DNA of 36,751 bases from Saprospiraceae bacterium (GCA_028285085.1 JANQQI010000093.1:1-36751), one strand, 5' to 3'; counted from the stretch's first letter, positions 17,803-27,103 are shown. Program-made: numbers and translations. The notes: a model not told the origin generated them from the sequence alone.

Positions 17803-18109
17803 AAAGTACATGCATTCTAAAAGATCTATAGTTGCGGCTTTTTTGGTTCCGTTTTTTCAGCTGAAGGAAAAAATGAACACCCTATCAATGGGAAGCTTAA
17901 ATGGTCGTTACAATTAATCAAGCTAGCTAATTGACAGACTAACTATTCCTATCTGCTGACTACAGAATCTCATCTTTCACTAGTCAAAATCCTCTAATTT
18001 GACTCAAAAAACCACACTTGGCTGAAAGTGTCATAACATTGGCGCGGATGGTCAAGTCTGGGGTGCCGTTTTGGGCCAAATTTGCTTCTGTAAACAAAAC
18101 AGAAGTAAA
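17803..18109. other. Intergenic region between AraC gene and cytochrome operon
   Basis: These 307 bases contain no supported gene; an overlapping open frame that enters from 17708 is a shadow of the AraC gene. They hold the inverted repeat at 18014-18031 and a 10-base palindrome TTCAGCTGAA near 17857. No clear terminator or consensus -7 box was found. Confidence 0.4.
18014..18031. promoter_or_regulatory. Possible regulator-binding inverted repeat
   Basis: ACACTT and AAGTGT are exact inverted six-base halves separated by GGCTGA, 79 bases before the ATG at 18110. The position suits an operator for the downstream genes, perhaps for the adjacent AraC protein. AraC proteins more often bind direct repeats, so this is weak. 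Confidence 0.3.
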
Positions 18110-18469
18110 ATGAAACAAGCACTGATCAAACTCCTCTTCCTTGGACTATTACCTGTCCAACTTCAATTTGTGTTCTCGGAAGATCTGACCCGTCTTCCTC
18201 TGGCAACCTTGCAAAACCTGCCTTTTGAGGACCCGGAACCGGGGCTGAAGCAACAAGCTTTTGAGATTCTCAAGGCTAAGTGCAATGTCTGTCATCGCCG
18301 AAAAAATCCATTCAAGATTTTCTCCTTGAAAAATATGGATCGACACGCGCCCAAAATCTATAAGCAAGTCTTCGTGAAACGGCGTATGCCCAAAGGTGAT
18401 AAAGTCAAGCTCACCGAGGCGGAATATCAAACTTTAGAAAATTGGCTCAAATCGAAAAATATCTTTTAA
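18110..18469 (+). CDS. Small exported monoheme c-type cytochrome
   Basis: This is a 119-residue protein with an N-terminal signal sequence (MKQALIKLLFLGLLPVQLQF) and one c-type heme attachment motif, CNVCH at residues 58-62. A methionine in RRMPKGD (Met93) is the likely second axial ligand. The C-terminal helix TEAEYQTLENWLKS is the usual closing helix of small cytochromes. It should sit in the periplasm and carry electrons. A frame from 18071 is open, but the start at 18110 places the signal sequence at the N-terminus. The next gene begins two bases after its stop, so they are co-transcribed. The redox partner is unknown; a heme-binding-domain annotation is equally reasonable. Confidence 0.75.
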   Translation: MKQALIKLLFLGLLPVQLQFVFSEDLTRLPLATLQNLPFEDPEPGLKQQAFEILKAKCNVCHRRKNPFKIFSLKNMDRHAPKIYKQVFVKRRMPKGDKVKLTEAEYQTLENWLKSKNIF

Positions 18470-18471
18470 TC

Positions 18472-18969
18472 ATGGACCTTTCAATCAAATCAATCATTCT
18501 TTTTGCCGCCGTCATTTTGACCGGCTTATCTGCAGGACTTTTTTACGCCTGGATGGTTTCGGTCATCCCCGGTACCCGCAAAGTAATGGATATCACCTAT
18601 TTGGAAAGTATGCAATCCATTAACCGGGCGATTCTCAATCCTGCATTCTTTCTGGTGTTTATGGGGAGTCCCTTAGTGTTGGGGGTAAGTGCGATTCAGC
18701 AGTTCAATCAAGGCACACCTTTCTGGTTATTGTTGGCCTCGACGCTAATCTACCTCTTTGGCACCTTCGGCGTGACGGCCTTCGGCAATGTCCCGCTCAA
18801 CGATGCGCTCGAAGCACTACAACTCGCAGAACTCAGCGATACTGAAGTAATCAGCTTTCGCAAAGCCTACGAAACGAAATGGAACCGCCTGCACTGGATT
18901 AGAACCGCCTTTTCGGTATTGGCCTTTGTGCTTTCTCTGGCGGCAGTATTTACTTATTCGAATCAATAA
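18472..18969 (+). CDS. DUF1772 (anthrone-oxygenase-like) membrane protein
   Basis: This 165-residue protein has four predicted membrane segments: IILFAAVILTGLSAGLFYAW near the N-terminus, then FFLVFMGSPLVLGV, FWLLLASTLIYLFGTFGVTA and FSVLAFVLSLAAVF. The conserved pieces GLFYAW, TFGVTAFGNVPLND and W-NRLHWIRT are characteristic of DUF1772. Some members are linked to anthrone oxidation, but most bacterial ones have no known substrate. It starts two bases after the cytochrome stop and is 31 bases before the NmrA-like gene. I use ATG 18472 because the 10-codon upstream extension lies inside the preceding gene. Confidence 0.78.
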   Translation: MDLSIKSIILFAAVILTGLSAGLFYAWMVSVIPGTRKVMDITYLESMQSINRAILNPAFFLVFMGSPLVLGVSAIQQFNQGTPFWLLLASTLIYLFGTFGVTAFGNVPLNDALEALQLAELSDTEVISFRKAYETKWNRLHWIRTAFSVLAFVLSLAAVFTYSNQ

Positions 18970-19000
18970 TTTTCTATCATATTTTAAAATCAAGATCAAA

Positions 19001-19846
19001 ATGACAAACAACATTTTAGTAACCGGAGCTACCGGTAAAACCGGCCGTAAAGTAGTAGAACTCCTTAAACAACGCCAACAAAATGTAAGAATGGGCAGCC
19101 GCCATCACGATCCGGTTTTTGACTGGAACGATCCAACGACCTGGCCCAAAGCGCTCGAAGGAATGGACAAAGTTTATATCGTGTATTACCCAGATTTGGC
19201 TGTTCCTGGTGCTTTGGAAGCTGTTGCCGGACTCACCGAGGCGGCCAAAGCCGCAGGCGTGAAAAAAGCTGTTCTCCTTTCCGGTAAAGGTGAAACCGAG
19301 GCCGAACGCTGCGAAGCGGTAGTTGCTAATTCTGGCTTGGATTATACCCTGGTACGCGCTTCTTGGTTTAGCCAGAATTTCAGCGAGAGCTTTTTGCTGG
19401 AGCCTATCCTGGCGGGTCACGTTGCACTGCCATTACCTGACGTAAAAATCCCTTTTGTAGACACCAGCGATATCGCAGAAATGGTGGTCGAAAGCCTCCT
19501 GAATGACGCCCACAACGGAAAGACCTTTGAAGTGACCGGCCCTAGCGCAATTACCTTTGTCGAAGCAGTGCAGACCATCGCCAAGGCAACCGGACGCACC
19601 ATTAATTTCCAGGCGATTTCCCTGGAAGAACACAAAGCAATGCTCGAATCTATCGGACTACCCGAAGCTTACGTTTGGTTGTTAAGCTATCTCTTCCGCG
19701 AGGTGTTGACCAATCCAAATAATCAGGAAATCAGCTCCGATGTTGAAAAAGTACTCGGACGTAAGGCGACGTCTTTTGACACTTTCGTGCAGAACACTGC
19801 CCGCACTGGTGTCTGGAATCAAAGCATTCCACAGACAACTATTTAA
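19001..19846 (+). CDS. NmrA-like NAD(P)-binding protein
   Basis: This is a 281-residue atypical short-chain dehydrogenase. The nucleotide-binding motif VTGATGKTGR starts at residue 7, the fold continues with VYIVYYP and VKKAVLLSG strands, and the substrate side includes YTLVRASWFSQNFSES. It lacks a clear Tyr-x3-Lys catalytic pair, typical of the NmrA/quinone-oxidoreductase-2/ergot-alkaloid EasG-like group, which use NAD(P)H for redox sensing or reduction. The ATG at 19001 gives the canonical N-terminus; an upstream open extension overlaps the previous gene. It ends the group that starts with the cytochrome, and a hairpin with a T-run follows the stop. Substrate unknown. Confidence 0.85.
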   Translation: MTNNILVTGATGKTGRKVVELLKQRQQNVRMGSRHHDPVFDWNDPTTWPKALEGMDKVYIVYYPDLAVPGALEAVAGLTEAAKAAGVKKAVLLSGKGETEAERCEAVVANSGLDYTLVRASWFSQNFSESFLLEPILAGHVALPLPDVKIPFVDTSDIAEMVVESLLNDAHNGKTFEVTGPSAITFVEAVQTIAKATGRTINFQAISLEEHKAMLESIGLPEAYVWLLSYLFREVLTNPNNQEISSDVEKVLGRKATSFDTFVQNTARTGVWNQSIPQTTI

Positions 19847-19850
19847 TCCT

Positions 19851-19893
19851 AGAAAAGAAAGGGCATCGATGATGTGGTGTCCTTTTCTTTTTT
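19851..19893 (+). terminator. Probable intrinsic terminator after the NmrA-like gene
   Basis: AAAAGAAAGG (19853-19862) can pair with CCTTTTCTTTT (19881-19891), with one bulged T, around an 18-base loop, and the 3' arm is T-rich. It lies just after the stop at 19846. The A/T-rich stem makes it weaker than the one at 11072. It may act in both directions. Confidence 0.55.
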
Positions 19894-20027
19894 AACGGTG
19901 TAAAGTCTTTTTGGAAGGTACTAAATCTTATTAAAAAGTACGGATTTGTGTTCCGGGACGATTGACTGACCCACCCAATCCATCTTTGTTTTATTAAACT
20001 CATTATCCACCACAAAAAAATTAAATC

Positions 20028-20453
20028 ATGAAAAATATTCATTTTAAAAGCCTCATCATTTCTGCCCTTATCGTTTGGACTTTGGGCGTATTATCTTATT
20101 TGGCCTCTTACTTTGTATCTATCATGGACGATCCCGATTTACAGGCTAACTGGGTACTTTCTCTGGCAATCATCCCGCTGGCGGGCCTCGGCGCACATCT
20201 TTATTATCGCAAAGGCTATCAAACCAACGGATTTGTATTAGGAGGGGCCATGTTTCTTATTGCAATGATTATGGATGCTTTGGTTACTGTACCTGTATTT
20301 ATGATTCCTAATGGAGGAAGTTACGCCAGCTTTTTTATCGATTTTGGCTTTTGGATGCTGGCAATAGAATATATTAGCGTAGTGGCTGCCTACTGGCAGA
20401 TTGAGAACACACTGCGTAAGATGCAGTTGAGACGAGCGGCAAAGGCAAAGTAG
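20028..20453 (+). CDS. Four-helix membrane protein, DUF5367-like
   Basis: This 141-residue protein has four hydrophobic segments: SLIISALIVWTLGVLSYLAS, WVLSLAIIPLAGLGAHLYY, FVLGGAMFLIAMIMDALVTVPVF and DFGFWMLAIEYISVVAAYW. It has a basic C-terminus (LRKMQLRRAAKAK), as expected for a cytoplasmic end. The pattern agrees with DUF5367 as I remember it, a family without a known function. It is separated from the NmrA-like gene by a terminator, so it is probably its own unit. A standard ATG starts the frame. I am confident that it is a real membrane protein and less so of the family name. Confidence 0.6.
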   Translation: MKNIHFKSLIISALIVWTLGVLSYLASYFVSIMDDPDLQANWVLSLAIIPLAGLGAHLYYRKGYQTNGFVLGGAMFLIAMIMDALVTVPVFMIPNGGSYASFFIDFGFWMLAIEYISVVAAYWQIENTLRKMQLRRAAKAK

Positions 20454-20566
20454 TAGCCATCGAGCTTACAATTTTTAACACACACTTAATCTTTACGATT
20501 TTGCCATTGAGGATTTAATGAATAACTAGCCTAGCTTTAATTTTTTCAGTTTTTAAGCGCGATATC

Positions 20567-22624
20567 ATGGAAAAGCCTGTTTATAAAAAGAGAGACATCA
20601 GTTGGTTATCGTTTAATCACCGGGTGCTACAAGAAGCCCGGGATCCACGAGTACCGATTTATGAGCGATTGAAATTTTTGGCGATTTATTCTTCGAATTT
20701 AGATGAATTTTTTCGGGTACGCGTCGCTTCGATGCGCAGCTTCAAGGAAATGGATAAAAAGGTGCGCAAGCAATTGGAAGTTAAACCCAAAAAGATTCTG
20801 AAGAAGATCACCGAAATTGTTGATCAACAACTCAATGAATTTGGACAGGCTTTTCGCCAGGAAATATTGCCGGAATTAGCTGCACAAAATATTCATTTAA
20901 TTGACGAGGCAAAATATTCCGAAGACCAGCAGCAGTTTGTCAAACAACTATTTGCAAATACAATTGAGCAACACCTCAATGTGACTTTAATTGAGGAAGA
21001 GCAGGAGACTTTATTTTTACAAAATAATACCCTCCATCTGGTAGTAGTGTTTAATGATGATAAAAAACGGATTGCCGTCATTAATATCCCAAGTGACGAA
21101 GTTGGGCGTTTTATCACCTTACCGGAATTTGAAAATCAGCATTACATCACGTTTTTAGACGATGTCATTCGGTATAATTTGGCAGAAAAATATGGTGCCG
21201 AAAATATTGAAGGTATTTATTCCGTGAAATTATCTCGAGATGCGGAATTGTATTTGGGAGATGAATTTAGAGGGGATTTAATTGAAAAATTAAAAGCACG
21301 TTTGGAAGAACGCAATATGGGGCAACCGACGCGTTTTTTGTACGATCAAAGTATCCCGGAATTACAACTGGAGCGTTTGCAACAACTTTTCGGCTTATCG
21401 CATTACGATTTAGTACCCGGTGCCCGCTACCATAATTTCACTGACTTCTTTGGTTTTCCAAACCCTACCGAAGATGCCTCAAGGCACGACACGAAATTGC
21501 CACCAGTAGCGCATCCCGAGTTAGAACAGACGGAACACTTGCTAGATGCGATCCGAGAGAAGGATTTTATCCTACATTTTCCTTATCAATCCTATGGCTA
21601 CGTGCCTAAATTAATCTGGCAGGCAGCAGAAGATCCTACGGTGGAGGAAATCCATATTACGTTGTACCGAGTGGCTAGCAAATCGGAGGTTACTTCTGCG
21701 TTGCTGCACGCCCTTTCGAAAGGAAAGAAGGTTAATGTCTTTATTGAAGCCAAAGCGCGTTTCGATGAAGCCTCTAATCTATATTGGGGCGGTCAGTTGC
21801 AACAAGCCGGCGCCTTCGTGCGCTACAGCTATCCCGGCATCAAAGTGCACACAAAACTATTGCTGATCCGCCGGCGAGAGGAGGGTGAACTGAAAAATTA
21901 TGCTTACCTCGGTACCGGCAATTTCAACGAAAAGACAGCGAAGCTATACTGCGATCACGCTCTTTTAACCGCCGATCCTCGGCTCGCGGATGAAGTCGTT
22001 CAGATTTTTGAACTGCTCGATCGTAAGATTATCATTCCTAAAACCAAACACCTTTTGGTGTCGCCTTTTACAACCCGTTCGGGCTTTGAGAAACTGGTGG
22101 ATCGGGAGATTAGCTACGCACAGCAAGGCAAAACGGCCTACATGATCCTCAAGATGAATAGCTTGGAAGATCGGGGAATGATCGATAAACTCTACGAAGC
22201 GAGTTGCGCCGGCGTAAAAATTCAGCTGATCGTGCGCGGCATTTGCTGCCTCGTACCCGGTGTGGAAGGCCTGAGTGAAAATATCGAGATCATCAGCATC
22301 GTCGATCGCTTTTTGGAACACGCTCGGGTGTATATTTTTGCCAACGGTGGCGTCGAAAAAATGTATCTGGCTTCCGCCGATTGGATGACGCGTAATCTTG
22401 ATCGGCGGGTAGAAGTCGTATTTCCCATTTACGATCCCGACATCTACGGGGAGTTGCGCCGGATCATCGATCTACAACTGAGCGACAATGTTAAAGCGCG
22501 TAGGATCAACAAAGCCCAAGATAATCCCTATATCGAGAATGATGCAACAGCTATTCGTTGCCAATTGGCAATTTATGAAATGTGCAGTGAATCGATAGTG
22601 GAAGCGATGGAGAACGAGGAATAA
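20567..22624 (+). CDS. ppk1: Polyphosphate kinase 1
   Basis: This 685-residue cytoplasmic/membrane-associated enzyme makes inorganic polyphosphate from ATP. The N-terminal domain starts RDISWLSFNHRVLQEA and contains SSNLDEFFRVRVASM, both standard PPK1 signatures. The two catalytic histidines are visible: His428 in GIKVHTKLLL, equivalent to the phosphorylated His435 of E. coli, and His585 in FLEHARVYIF, equivalent to His592. YAYLGTGNFNEKTAKLY and the arginine-rich ASADWMTRNLDRRVEV complete the active site. Length is close to the 688 residues of the E. coli protein. It stands alone (no ppx phosphatase gene beside it). Confidence 0.97.
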   Translation: MEKPVYKKRDISWLSFNHRVLQEARDPRVPIYERLKFLAIYSSNLDEFFRVRVASMRSFKEMDKKVRKQLEVKPKKILKKITEIVDQQLNEFGQAFRQEILPELAAQNIHLIDEAKYSEDQQQFVKQLFANTIEQHLNVTLIEEEQETLFLQNNTLHLVVVFNDDKKRIAVINIPSDEVGRFITLPEFENQHYITFLDDVIRYNLAEKYGAENIEGIYSVKLSRDAELYLGDEFRGDLIEKLKARLEERNMGQPTRFLYDQSIPELQLERLQQLFGLSHYDLVPGARYHNFTDFFGFPNPTEDASRHDTKLPPVAHPELEQTEHLLDAIREKDFILHFPYQSYGYVPKLIWQAAEDPTVEEIHITLYRVASKSEVTSALLHALSKGKKVNVFIEAKARFDEASNLYWGGQLQQAGAFVRYSYPGIKVHTKLLLIRRREEGELKNYAYLGTGNFNEKTAKLYCDHALLTADPRLADEVVQIFELLDRKIIIPKTKHLLVSPFTTRSGFEKLVDREISYAQQGKTAYMILKMNSLEDRGMIDKLYEASCAGVKIQLIVRGICCLVPGVEGLSENIEIISIVDRFLEHARVYIFANGGVEKMYLASADWMTRNLDRRVEVVFPIYDPDIYGELRRIIDLQLSDNVKARRINKAQDNPYIENDATAIRCQLAIYEMCSESIVEAMENEE

Positions 22625-22775
22625 TAGTTCAAACATTCTTGGTGTAGATCATATCCTGCGGATCAATGTGAGGAAAGCCATTCATATAAGCTGTGGTTAT
22701 CCACTTTTTCGTACCTTGGTATTCGCCTTGACCAACCTGCTGACCAGATTGTATTTCTGGATTCAACCCAATAAC

Positions 22776-25433
22776 ATGAAAAGATTAGTCTACCTCATCT
22801 TGCCCTTGATGATATTATCCGCTTGTCAAACTAACGAAAAATCAGAGCCACTGTACGAGTCGGCGCAGTTTACCATTCATAAAAACAAAGTCGTACAAGG
22901 CGATAATATTGCTGAAGTGATCTCTCCGACGCACCTGAAATCAAATTATAAGAGTCCAGCCAGTGCAACCTTTTCAACTTTAGTGAAATTTAAGTTTTCG
23001 ATTAATGAAAAGGATAATGAGTTGCCTCCTGGCGCAGATCACTGGGTTGTGATTAATGATGAACATAGTTCGCCGGTGATGACCTTTGGGGAAACACCTC
23101 CGCCATTTCCCGAGCAGCCAACGACTTATCTGCCTACTAATTATGAGTATACTTTCAAGGTGGATGTATCGCCGGTCTTACAACAATTTGAAGCACAAGG
23201 TTATTATGAAACCCACGATGGTTCAAAAGTGGCGAAAGCAGATTTCAAAGGGTTTTATATCGCCGGGGGCTCGGAGCCGTTGACTTGGGATTTTGTGAAT
23301 TTGGATAATAAAGGCCTAAAATTAGCACCAACGGACGATCCCAATATTTACAGCATCACCGTTCAGTTGAATCCCTATAATGAAGCCGATTATCAGGATA
23401 AGGAATGGCAGTTGAGCGAAGAGGTCTCCACTTGCGCTCAATACACTTCCGAACAGCCGATTGTGGATGCGCTTTTCAATTTATCATTGGAAGAAGCCAA
23501 AAAGAATATTGAACCGGATAGCACCTTGCGAACCGGTGCCAAGTGGGGTGGGGTATGGACACGAGATGTGAGCTATTCTATTTTGTTGGCCTTTGCCTAC
23601 CACGAACCGGAAGTGGCAAAAACCAGTTTGCGCCGTAAGGTGAAGCGTGGCCGTATCATCCAGGATACCGGCTCGGGTGGCGCCTGGCCAGTTTCATCGG
23701 ATCGAACGACTTGGTGCTTGGCTGCCTGGGAAATCTATAAAGTCACCGGCGATCAAGCCTGGCTCGACGAGGTTTATCCCATCATTAAAAATACGCTCGA
23801 AGATGATTTTAAAACTATCTACGATGCCAAAACGGGCATGTATTCGGGTGAATCCTCCTTTTTGGACTGGCGTGAGCAGACTTATCCTAAGTGGATGGAC
23901 AATCGGGATATTTACGTCTCGCAAAATCTGGGGACCAACGTTGTGCACTACCAAGCTCATCGTATCCTGGCCGATATGGCCAAGCTCCAAGGCGATCCCC
24001 ATGAGCTTTACGCCGCGCGCGCCGAGCAGATAAAAAAAGGCATCAATCAATACCTTTGGTTGCCAGACCAGGGCTATTATGCGCAATTTATGTACGGTCG
24101 AAATGATTTGATTGTATCGCCGCGCTACGAAGCCTTAGGCGAAGCTTTGGCTATCTTGTTCGAAGTGGCCGATCAGGAAAGAGCGGCCTCAATCGTGAGC
24201 CATGCGCCACTCACAACCTACGGGGCGACTTGCATTTATCCACAGATTCCGGGTATTCCGCCCTACCACAATAACGGTATCTGGCCTTTTGTACAATCCT
24301 ACTGGAATTGGGCGGCTGCCAAAACAGGCAATGAAGCAGTGCTCAATCACGGACTCGCCAGCGTATACCGTGCGGCGGCTTTGTTTTTAACGAATTACGA
24401 AAATATGGTGGCCGAAACAGGCGATTTTCTCGGTACCGAGATCAATTCCCATCGTATGCTCTGGAGTATGGCCGGTAATCTGGCTATGGTCCATCGAGTT
24501 TTCATGGGAATGGATTTCCAACTGGATGGCCTGTATTTCCGTCCAGTGATTCCGCGAGCTTATGGGGGCGAAAGGAGCTTATCGAATTTCCACTATCGGG
24601 ATGCCGTGCTCAAGGTGACCGTCAAAGGCCACGGCACCGCGATTAAATCGGTAACCATCAACGGTGAGCCCGCCGAAAAGGCCTTTATACCAAGTGATGC
24701 CACCGGCCCACAAGAAATTGTCATCGAGATGGCCAATAATGCCTTTCCACATCAGGACATTAATCAGGTAGACAATCACTTCTCACTGCCGACGGTCCTG
24801 GCGCAAAAGGAAGGGAATCAGCTAACCTGGCAAGCGATAGACGGCGCCGTACATTATCGTGTGTATAAAAATGGACAATTTTTAAACACTCTTACAGAAA
24901 CGGTATTCAAGCCCGAAGATGACATTTACGCCGATTATATGGTGAGTGCTGTTGATGCCAAAGGCTACGAGGGCTTTGCCAGCGAGCCGGTAGTTTTTGC
25001 TAAAAACGAACAAATTATTGAGCTGGAAGCCTTTGCTCCGGCTGCTGATTTGCCCTACACCAATTATTCCGGTCAGGGCTTCGTAGAACTAAGCTTAGAG
25101 AACAATACAATCATTGATTTTCAAATCAATGCACCACAGGCTGGCAACTATTTATTGGATTTCAAATATGCCAACGGTAGTGGTCGCTGGAATACGGATA
25201 ATAAATGTGCGATTCGCAGTTTGACGGTCAATGATGCTTATCAAGGTGTGATCGTACTGCCACAACGCGGTCAGGATGAGTGGTCAGATTGGGGATTTTC
25301 CAACGTCCTAAAGGTTCAACTAGAAACGGGAGAAAATCGGGTAAAAGTTCATTTTGAAGATTGGAATAATAATATGAATGTAGATGTGAATACCGCCATG
25401 CTGGATTATCTGCGGGTGATTCAGGTGAATTAG
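22776..25433 (+). CDS. Lipoprotein six-hairpin glycoside hydrolase with C-terminal CBM-like domain
   Basis: This 885-residue protein starts with a lipoprotein signal ending at the lipobox LSAC (Cys17), so it should be anchored to a membrane, probably on the periplasmic or outer face. A beta-rich domain covers about residues 20-210. An (alpha/alpha)6 catalytic domain follows, from about 215 to 620, with WGGVWTRD (257-264), LDWREQ (363-368), PYHNNGIWPFVQSYWNW and GTEINSHRMLWS (Glu555 inside). This is the clan of glucoamylase, GH63, GH37 and MGH1-like glycosidases. After it come a fibronectin-III-like piece (VHYRVYKNGQFL) and a CBM6/35-like domain in the last 130 residues. The earlier open frame from 22668 is rejected because it buries the signal. 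I cannot name the exact GH family or substrate. Confidence 0.78.
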   Translation: MKRLVYLILPLMILSACQTNEKSEPLYESAQFTIHKNKVVQGDNIAEVISPTHLKSNYKSPASATFSTLVKFKFSINEKDNELPPGADHWVVINDEHSSPVMTFGETPPPFPEQPTTYLPTNYEYTFKVDVSPVLQQFEAQGYYETHDGSKVAKADFKGFYIAGGSEPLTWDFVNLDNKGLKLAPTDDPNIYSITVQLNPYNEADYQDKEWQLSEEVSTCAQYTSEQPIVDALFNLSLEEAKKNIEPDSTLRTGAKWGGVWTRDVSYSILLAFAYHEPEVAKTSLRRKVKRGRIIQDTGSGGAWPVSSDRTTWCLAAWEIYKVTGDQAWLDEVYPIIKNTLEDDFKTIYDAKTGMYSGESSFLDWREQTYPKWMDNRDIYVSQNLGTNVVHYQAHRILADMAKLQGDPHELYAARAEQIKKGINQYLWLPDQGYYAQFMYGRNDLIVSPRYEALGEALAILFEVADQERAASIVSHAPLTTYGATCIYPQIPGIPPYHNNGIWPFVQSYWNWAAAKTGNEAVLNHGLASVYRAAALFLTNYENMVAETGDFLGTEINSHRMLWSMAGNLAMVHRVFMGMDFQLDGLYFRPVIPRAYGGERSLSNFHYRDAVLKVTVKGHGTAIKSVTINGEPAEKAFIPSDATGPQEIVIEMANNAFPHQDINQVDNHFSLPTVLAQKEGNQLTWQAIDGAVHYRVYKNGQFLNTLTETVFKPEDDIYADYMVSAVDAKGYEGFASEPVVFAKNEQIIELEAFAPAADLPYTNYSGQGFVELSLENNTIIDFQINAPQAGNYLLDFKYANGSGRWNTDNKCAIRSLTVNDAYQGVIVLPQRGQDEWSDWGFSNVLKVQLETGENRVKVHFEDWNNNMNVDVNTAMLDYLRVIQVN

Positions 25434-25493
25434 ATTGGGGCGCCAGATGGTTTGATCTTAGCACCCCGTTCTAATGTGAAAATGGGTATGAAG

Positions 25494-26945
25494 TTATTCC
25501 AATGCATTCAATGCATCCTGCACACCTTGGGCTTCCGGCCTGATGTTTAAGGCTTCTCGATAACAGCGGATGGCTTCACTATTTTGGCCTAATTCCCGAT
25601 GAGTATTACCCATGATGACCCAGTTATTGAAAAGATATGGGGATTCTGGATATTCTTTCAAGCAGAGGTTTAGAAAAGGGATGGAATATGAGTGCATGCC
25701 TTCGGAATTCATTTCCAAAGCCAATACTAATAGTTCAACTTCAGAGAAGGTGTATGCTGAATGGTGTTGTTCTTTGAGTTCATGATAGAGCTCAATAGCA
25801 GTCTGTGGTCCTTGCTCAACCGTTTCACGCAAAAGTCGCTTTAGCAAGGAATAACGCGGTTTTTCAGTAGGCTGGCCATGCAATAAATTGATAATTTGCT
25901 GTCGAATATCTTCATCCGCCATGTCTCGCATATTGCTTAACAGAATAATGCAGTAGCCTTGTTCCGGCAGTCGAACCATACAACTCCGATAGCCTGTCAC
26001 CATCCCGGAATGCCAATGTATCTGTACCGAGTCAGCCAGGCCATTTAAACGCGTACGCCAGCCCAGAGCATAATTCTCGTGTACTGGCTGTACCAATTCG
26101 GTTTTGGACTGTGCATGCAAAAGCTCAGTCCCGGTTAGCACGCGATCCCAGCGCAATAAATCCCGGGCCGTCGTGATGATCCCTCCGGCAGAGAAAGTCG
26201 TTGACGGATCGCGATAATTGGCATTCATATAATACCCGTTTTTATAATCGTAGCGATAAGGACGAACTCGGTGGTCTAAAATGGTCGAATGATCGTCGAG
26301 GCTAGAGTCGGACATTTCTGCGGGTTCAAAAACATATTTAATCAGCAATTCACCTAGTGGCTTGCCACCTGCTTCTTCCAAAACGAAACCAGCGAGCAAG
26401 TACCCCAAGCTACTGTATTGATGCGCGGCCCCCGGCTCAAATGCTAACTCCAAATCTTTAAATAGTGCTAACAACTCCTCACGGGTGTAAGGCAATCGAT
26501 CTCTGTTCTGTAGAAAATTTTCCCAGGCACGATAGTGCGGTAAGCCGGACGTGCTACTCAACAAATGGCGGACGGTAACGCGTTGAGCAAGGGCCGGATT
26601 GGGGAAATCAGGGAGATATTGGTCAATGGTGGTATCGAGCTGGAGCATGCCATTTTGTTGCAATACTAAAGCCAGCGCCGCGATAAATTGCTTGCTTAAT
26701 GATCCAATGACAAATTTCCCATCCGGGCGATGCGGGATTTGCCATTCTCGATCGGCATGTCCGAAGGTACCTTCGTAGATGACTTTCCCGTGCTGCGCCA
26801 CCAAGGCGACGCCCTCAAAATGGCCGGTTTCATAAAAGTCTTCCAGTAACGTATGAATATTTTGACGCAGGGATTGCGCCTGTAAGACTGGAGTGGTGAC
26901 CCATTGGAACCAACTCATTAGGAATATCCCGATTAAGAGTCTCAT
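25494..26945 (-). CDS. Beta-lactamase-family serine hydrolase with C-terminal TPR
   Basis: This is a 483-residue exported protein with a signal peptide (MRLLIGIFLMSWFQWVTTPVLQAQ). The class C beta-lactamase/esterase domain has the catalytic S-x-x-K as GSLSKQF (Ser82, Lys85), a YSSLGY at Tyr177 where most members read Y-x-N, and the third motif near HSGMVTGY. The last 60 residues form TPR-like helices (NTHRELGQNSEAIRCYREALNIRP). Such proteins are periplasmic peptidases or esterases rather than drug-resistance lactamases. The ATG at 26945 is preferred over an in-frame TTG four codons upstream. It is divergent from the histidine kinase gene, with about 158 bases between starts. Confidence 0.87.
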   Translation of the reverse strand: MRLLIGIFLMSWFQWVTTPVLQAQSLRQNIHTLLEDFYETGHFEGVALVAQHGKVIYEGTFGHADREWQIPHRPDGKFVIGSLSKQFIAALALVLQQNGMLQLDTTIDQYLPDFPNPALAQRVTVRHLLSSTSGLPHYRAWENFLQNRDRLPYTREELLALFKDLELAFEPGAAHQYSSLGYLLAGFVLEEAGGKPLGELLIKYVFEPAEMSDSSLDDHSTILDHRVRPYRYDYKNGYYMNANYRDPSTTFSAGGIITTARDLLRWDRVLTGTELLHAQSKTELVQPVHENYALGWRTRLNGLADSVQIHWHSGMVTGYRSCMVRLPEQGYCIILLSNMRDMADEDIRQQIINLLHGQPTEKPRYSLLKRLLRETVEQGPQTAIELYHELKEQHHSAYTFSEVELLVLALEMNSEGMHSYSIPFLNLCLKEYPESPYLFNNWVIMGNTHRELGQNSEAIRCYREALNIRPEAQGVQDALNALE

Positions 26946-27103
26946 TTTTATCCACAAGATGGAGGCTTACAGGAGTAAAAGCGGATAACGAAAAGTCAAC
27001 AAAAGCAAAAAAAGAGTTAAAAGGCTAAAAAAAGATTTAAACACTGGTTCTTTTATTCGGAATTCCCGTCCTTGGAATTCGTTCAACCAATCATCTCTGA
27101 TCT

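Noticed and set aside
25437-25467. GGGGCGC ... GCACCCC hairpin between convergent genes
   Set aside because: Stem has a mismatch and no T-run on either strand; not enough for a terminator call.
27059-27080. Direct repeat GGAATTC spaced 15 bp upstream of the kinase gene
   Set aside because: Seven bases only and self-complementary in its core; could be a regulator site, but no further copies or promoter context support it.
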